64,000 nt of DNA from positions 794,447-858,446 of the forward strand of contig CAVOTA010000001.1 in assembly GCA_963699055.1 (NCBI GenBank). The letters are read 5' to 3'. This document shows positions 60,132 through 64,000 of this stretch, piece after piece. The position numbers were made by a program, and so were the translations under genes. The notes below the pieces were generated by a model. The model had not been told where the DNA came from and did not search any database. It saw nothing but the letters and a program-made list of their open reading frames with translations. The number at the start of each line of letters is the position of its first letter. The first letter of the stretch is position 1. This DNA is from Bog-756 sp963699055 (GTDB lineage Bacteria > Actinomycetota > Acidimicrobiia > Acidimicrobiales > RAAP-2).

Positions 60132-61513
60132 CCCTCTGGCACGGCCGCCTGAGCGGCGGCACCGCGGACGTCGTGATGGACTACTCCGTGTCGATCCACT
60201 TCGACCGGCGCCTCGCCCCCGACGACCTGGTCGGCTCGCGGGCGCACGTCCGGGGCCTCGGCCGTGGTGGGCTGCTGTCCGAGGACGAGGTGGCCGTGCT
60301 GCTCGGAACGCTCGACGCCGTGGAGGCCGAGCTCGACGCCGGCACCTTCGCCTTCGTGCCCGACGACGAGGACATCCACACCGCCGTCGAGCGCCGGGTG
60401 ACCGAGCTGGCCGGCGACGTGGGGGCGAAGCTCCACACCGGCCGCAGCCGCAACGACCAGATCGCCACGGACCTGCGGCTCTACGCCAAGCGTGAGCTGA
60501 CCGCCCTGACCGCCGAGGTCCTCGGGCTCCAGGACGTGCTGGTGAACCGGGCCCGGGAGGCGGGCGACACCTACCTCCCCGGCTACACCCACCTGCAGCG
60601 GGCCCAGCCGGTGCTGCTGGCCCACCACCTGCTGGCCCACGGCTGGGCGCTCGCCCGGGACGTCGACCGGCTGCTGGCGACGGTGGCGCGGCTCGACGTC
60701 TCGCCCCTCGGTGCGGGCGCCCTGGCCGGCTCGTCGCTGCCGCTCGACCCCGACGGCACCGCCGCCGACCTCGGCTTCGCCGGACGGTTCGAGAACTCGC
60801 TCGACGCCGTGTCCGACCGCGACTTCGTGGCCGAGGCCCTCTTCGACCTGGCCCTACTGGGCGTGCACCTGTCCCGCATCGGCGAGGAACTGGTGCTGTG
60901 GTCGACCGAGGAGTTCGGGTTCGCCGTACTGGACGACGCCTTCGCCACCGGCTCCTCGATGCTCCCCCAGAAGAAGAACCCCGACGTGGCCGAGCTCGCC
61001 CGCGGCAAGTCGGGTCGCCTGATCGGCAACCTCACCGGGCTGCTGGTCACGCTGAAGGGGCTGCCGCTCGCGTACAACCGCGACCTCCAGGAGGACAAGG
61101 AGCCCCTGTTCGACTCCGTCGACCAGTCACGACTCGGCCTGGCGGCGCTGTCCGGCCTGCTCGCCACGGTCACCTTCGTCGACGAGCGGATGCAGGAGGC
61201 GGCCAACGGCTCGTCGGTGGCGGCCGTCGACCTCGCCGAGTGGCTGGTCGAGCAGGGCATGCCGTTCCGGCAGGCGCACAGCGTGGTCGGTGGGCTGGTG
61301 CACGACTCGCTGGAGCGTCACGTGCCCCTGTCGGAACTGGTCGAGGCGCACCCCGCACTGGGGGCCGAGGCCGTTGGTCTGCTCGAGCCCGGGGTGGCCG
61401 TCACCCGGCGCACCACGCCGGGCAGTGCCGGTCCCGACGCCGTCGCCGTCCAGCTGGGCCGGTTCGCGCACCGGCTGGAGGCCGACCGGATCCGGGTGAC
61501 CGCGCTCCGTTGA
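60128..61513 (+). CDS. argH: Argininosuccinate lyase
   Basis: Final step to arginine and fumarate, 461 aa. DEDIHTAVERRVTEL, KLHTGRSRNDQIATDLRL, GYTHLQRAQPV and the fumarase-superfamily signature GSSMLPQKKNPD are all present. ATGA overlap with argG. Last gene of the operon; a hairpin follows the stop. Confidence 0.97.
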   Translation: MTLWHGRLSGGTADVVMDYSVSIHFDRRLAPDDLVGSRAHVRGLGRGGLLSEDEVAVLLGTLDAVEAELDAGTFAFVPDDEDIHTAVERRVTELAGDVGAKLHTGRSRNDQIATDLRLYAKRELTALTAEVLGLQDVLVNRAREAGDTYLPGYTHLQRAQPVLLAHHLLAHGWALARDVDRLLATVARLDVSPLGAGALAGSSLPLDPDGTAADLGFAGRFENSLDAVSDRDFVAEALFDLALLGVHLSRIGEELVLWSTEEFGFAVLDDAFATGSSMLPQKKNPDVAELARGKSGRLIGNLTGLLVTLKGLPLAYNRDLQEDKEPLFDSVDQSRLGLAALSGLLATVTFVDERMQEAANGSSVAAVDLAEWLVEQGMPFRQAHSVVGGLVHDSLERHVPLSELVEAHPALGAEAVGLLEPGVAVTRRTTPGSAGPDAVAVQLGRFAHRLEADRIRVTALR

Positions 61514-61524
61514 TCCGTCGGCGG

Positions 61525-61543
61525 GTCCCGTGTAACGCGGGAC
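61525..61543 (+). terminator. Hairpin after argH
   Basis: Stem 61525-61532/61536-61543 of 8 bp (one G-U pair) with loop TAA, 11 nt after the argH stop. No U-tract. Confidence 0.4.
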
Positions 61544-61609
61544 GCCGTCGGTGGGACTGGACGGGGTGGATGCCATGGCAGTCGACGCCCCTGACGGGAC
61601 GCTGAGTCA

Positions 61610-61641
61610 CCCGTCCCGTCCCCGGGTCCCGACGGGACGGG
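61610..61641 (+). promoter_or_regulatory. Strong 11-bp hairpin upstream of dipZ-like gene
   Basis: Perfect 11-bp stem CCCGTCCCGTC/GACGGGACGGG with a 10-nt loop lies 55 nt before the dipZ GTG. It could end argH transcription, or act in the leader of the downstream gene. A nearby GACGGGACG at 61593 could compete for the 5' arm. Confidence 0.4.
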
Positions 61642-61696
61642 AGCCCGTGTGGGCCCCGTACGGCGGACCGGTCGACCGCCGTGGGAGGCTGTCACG

Positions 61697-63586
61697 GTGA
61701 TCCTGTTGGTGCTGGTCGGGTTCCTCGCCGGCCTGGTGACGGGCATCTCCCCGTGCATCCTGCCGGTACTGCCCGTCATCTTCGCGTCCGGGGCGGCCAG
61801 CGGCCTGGACGAGTCGGCTCCCACCGCTCGGCCACAGCCGGCACCGTCCCGGGTCCCCGTGCCGGCGGGGTCCGCCCCGGTGACGGAGGGCGCCGCCACC
61901 GACGGCCCGGCTGACGTGCTCCCGACGGCGGTCCAGGACCGCCCGAGCGGACGTCCCGACCTCCCGACCGTGCCCGCGCCCAGCCAGGCACAGCTGCGTC
62001 TCGACGCCACACGTCGCCGTCGCCGGCCGTTCGCCGTCGTACTGGGCCTGGTGCTCAGTTTCTCCGTCTTCACCCTGCTCGGGACGTGGCTGCTCGACGC
62101 CCTCGGCCTGCCCGACGACTTCCTGCGCTGGCTCGGGATCGCCATGCTCGCCGTGCTCGGTCTCGGACTGGTCCTCCCACCCCTGGGGGACCTGTTGGAG
62201 CGCCCCTTCGCACGGCTGTCCGCCGGCCGTCAGGTCAGCGAGGGCGGTGGGTTCGTACTCGGCCTGAGCCTCGGTCTGGTGTTCGTCCCTTGCGCCGGGC
62301 CGGTGCTGGCCACGATCACGGTGGTGGGCAACCAGCACCACATCAGCTGGTCGGCCGTGCTGCTGACCGCCGCGTTCGCCGTCGGGGTGGCCGTACCCCT
62401 GCTCCTGTTCGCCCTGGCCGGCCGGTACCTGGCGACCCGGATGCGCTCGGTACGGACGCACGCCGCCACGGCGCGTCGGGTCATCGGCGTCGTCCTCATG
62501 GTGACCGCCCTGGTCCTGGCGTTCAACTGGACCGACGGGGTCCAGCGGGCACTGCCCGGCTATACGGACTCCCTGACCAAGCACCTCGAGGCCAACTCGT
62601 CGGCCACCCGGGCCCTGGACGGAGTCCGGGGGATCTCGGGGACCGGCTCCCTGGCCAACTGCACCGACGCCAGCCCCGTGCTCCAGGAGTGCGGGCGCGC
62701 CCCGGACTTCACCGGTATCACCACCTGGCTGAACACCCCGGGCCACCGTCCCCTGACCATCGCCGGTCTGCGCGGCCGGGTGGTCCTGGTCGACTTCTGG
62801 ACGTATTCGTGCATCAATTGCCAGCGGTCACTGCCCCACGTGGAGGCGTGGAACGCGGCGTACGCCAAGGACGGACTCACCGTGGTCGGCGTGCACACCC
62901 CCGAGTTCGACTTCGAGCACGTGGTGTCGAACGTCACCCGGGCCGCCGCCCAGTTGGGCGTGCACTACCCGATCGCCATCGACAACGACGACGCCACGTG
63001 GAACAACTACCAGAACAACTACTGGCCGGCCGAGTACCTGATCGACGCGACCGGCACCGTTCGCCACGTCGACTTCGGCGAGGGTCAGTACGGCCAGACG
63101 GAGACCTTCATCCGCCGGCTGCTGGTGGCAGCCCGACCGACCGTCTCGTTGCCACCCCGCACCGACGTCGCCGATACCGAACCGGAGCAGCCGACGACGC
63201 CCGAGAGCTACCTGGGGTACCACTACGGCGAGACCGGACTGGCCGGTGAGAGCGTGCTCCCGGACGTGGCCACCGCCTACTCGCCGCCGGACCCGCTTCC
63301 CCAGGACGCCTTCGCCTTCGGCGGGACCTGGACCGTGGGTTCCGAGGGGGCGGTGGCGGGTGCGAAGGCGACACTCCAGCTCCGGTTCCAGGCCCAGGAC
63401 GTCTACCTGGTGCTGGGCGGCACGGGGAACGTGGTCGTCCAGGTCGACGGCCGCACGACCCGCACGGTGGCCGTGGGCGGCGAGCCCACGCTCTACCAGC
63501 TCGTCGGTCCCGGGTCCTACCGGACCGGACTGGTGTCCCTGTCGGTCCCGGTGGGCGTCGAGGCCTACGACTTCACGTTCGGGTGA
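61697..63586 (+). CDS. DipZ-like protein: CcdA-type membrane domain plus thioredoxin domain
   Basis: A 629-aa membrane thiol-disulfide protein. The CcdA/DsbD-like membrane part carries Cys20 in GISPCILPVLPVIF and Cys199 in VFVPCAGPVLA, the pair that passes electrons across the membrane. Between the first and second helices lies a 75-residue Pro/Ala-rich, Arg-ended insertion. The extracytoplasmic thioredoxin-like domain has FWTYSCINCQRSLPHVEAW (Cys372/Cys375), and the last 150 residues form a beta-rich domain as in mycobacterial DipZ. It likely delivers reductant to secreted proteins. GGGAGG suits GTG 61697. Confidence 0.92.
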   Translation: MILLVLVGFLAGLVTGISPCILPVLPVIFASGAASGLDESAPTARPQPAPSRVPVPAGSAPVTEGAATDGPADVLPTAVQDRPSGRPDLPTVPAPSQAQLRLDATRRRRRPFAVVLGLVLSFSVFTLLGTWLLDALGLPDDFLRWLGIAMLAVLGLGLVLPPLGDLLERPFARLSAGRQVSEGGGFVLGLSLGLVFVPCAGPVLATITVVGNQHHISWSAVLLTAAFAVGVAVPLLLFALAGRYLATRMRSVRTHAATARRVIGVVLMVTALVLAFNWTDGVQRALPGYTDSLTKHLEANSSATRALDGVRGISGTGSLANCTDASPVLQECGRAPDFTGITTWLNTPGHRPLTIAGLRGRVVLVDFWTYSCINCQRSLPHVEAWNAAYAKDGLTVVGVHTPEFDFEHVVSNVTRAAAQLGVHYPIAIDNDDATWNNYQNNYWPAEYLIDATGTVRHVDFGEGQYGQTETFIRRLLVAARPTVSLPPRTDVADTEPEQPTTPESYLGYHYGETGLAGESVLPDVATAYSPPDPLPQDAFAFGGTWTVGSEGAVAGAKATLQLRFQAQDVYLVLGGTGNVVVQVDGRTTRTVAVGGEPTLYQLVGPGSYRTGLVSLSVPVGVEAYDFTFG

Positions 63587-63713
63587 GTGCGCCGTGGTCC
63601 CGTTGACAGGCCCGGGACGGCGGCGTAGGACGGGGGAGGCACCGGACACGGTCCGACGCAGGGGATCCCACAAGGTGCCGCACACGATCGTCATTCACGG
63701 GAAGGGACGCACC

Positions 63714-64000
63714 ATGACCAGCCAGATGGCACGGACGGTACGGCGGACGGACGATCGGCCCGGCCCCTGGCGCGGGCTCCTCGTGGTAGGCGCCGTCGGT
63801 GCGACCGCCCTCCTGGCGGCGGCGTGCGGCTCCTCGAGCTCCTCCGGCACGACGTCGTCGACCTCGTCACCCCCGACCACGCACGGGTCCGCCTATCCGA
63901 CGCCCACGTCGTCGACCGCCGTCGCCCCGACCACCGGTGGGGCGACCACCGGTGGGGTGGTCGTGTCCGCCTCCTCGCGTGGGTCGGTCGGCGTCGTGCT
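63714..64000 (+). CDS. Lipoprotein, truncated by the window end
   Basis: The first 95 codons only. A basic N-terminus (RTVRRTDDRPGPWRG) leads to a hydrophobic signal helix LLVVGAVGATALLAAAC with the lipobox Cys at residue 40, then a Ser/Thr-rich spacer (SSSSSGTTSSTSS) and the beginning of a domain, GGVVVSASSRGSVGVV. GGAAGGGA precedes the ATG. The spacing recalls secreted lipoproteins with Yx[FWY]xxD repeats (COG4315 type), but too little is visible to say. It may be exported alongside the DipZ-like thiol system. Confidence 0.8.
   Translation, partial: MTSQMARTVRRTDDRPGPWRGLLVVGAVGATALLAAACGSSSSSGTTSSTSSPPTTHGSAYPTPTSSTAVAPTTGGATTGGVVVSASSRGSVGVV

Overview
The window is a very GC-rich chromosomal segment of an actinobacterium. 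A mycobacterial-type integration host factor (mIHF), a helicase-dead PriA, an F420-type LLM oxidoreductase, a DipZ-like thiol protein and the linked order mihF-gmk-rpoZ-coaBC-metK-priA-def-fmt all point that way. Gene order and protein style look closest to the class Acidimicrobiia; the class-level placement is an inference from recognition, not from a database search. Nearly every base is coding. No rRNA, tRNA, CRISPR array, insertion sequence or prophage was seen.

Layout. 1-1.05 kb: end of a divergent dienelactone hydrolase gene and a prepilin peptidase. 1.1-6.7 kb: shikimate pathway and translation factor cluster (aroC, aroK, aroB, aroQ, M24 peptidase, efp, nusB), with a 30-bp tandem repeat between aroK and aroB. 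6.7-9.3 kb: alpha/beta hydrolase and a divergent DHA2 transporter. 9.3-18.6 kb: complete pyrimidine operon pyrR-pyrB-pyrC-carA-carB-pyrD-pyrF (no pyrK), preceded by a well-formed PyrR-binding RNA hairpin. 18.6-21.8 kb (minus strand): an unknown protein and a 5-oxoprolinase set (pxpA and a pxpB-pxpC fusion). 21.9-29.3 kb: mihF, gmk, rpoZ, coaBC, metK, priA, def, fmt. 29.4-33.2 kb: an accessory block (two HTH proteins, DUF1330, a tiny zinc-ribbon protein, a cytochrome P450, an F420-type LLM oxidoreductase) where related genomes usually carry rsmB. 33.5-38.1 kb: rpe, riboflavin genes ribD, ribBA, ribH (no ribE), and hisG. 38.2-40.8 kb: a cold-shock-like protein whose proline-rich tail is antisense to the glycine-rich tail of an MFS protein, plus a DUF1844 gene divergent from infC. 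41-47 kb: infC, rpmI, rplT, a SpoU methyltransferase, pheS, pheT. 47.2-52.9 kb: assorted small-molecule enzymes and small membrane proteins. 53-61.5 kb: complete arginine operon argCJBDFRGH with its repressor inside and ARG-box-like sites in front. 61.7-64 kb: DipZ-like protein and the start of a lipoprotein.

Expression signals. Genes inside operons are coupled by 4-bp NTGA overlaps, including four CTGA junctions where CTG is the likely or possible start codon. infC has no ATG, GTG or TTG at its N-terminus and most likely starts at ATA. About fifteen transcription units, on both strands, carry a TANNNT hexamer ending 6-7 nt before the start codon, which implies widespread leaderless transcription. 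Coding calls for the core genes are secure. Promoter, hairpin and start-codon calls are readings of the sequence and need RNA data.
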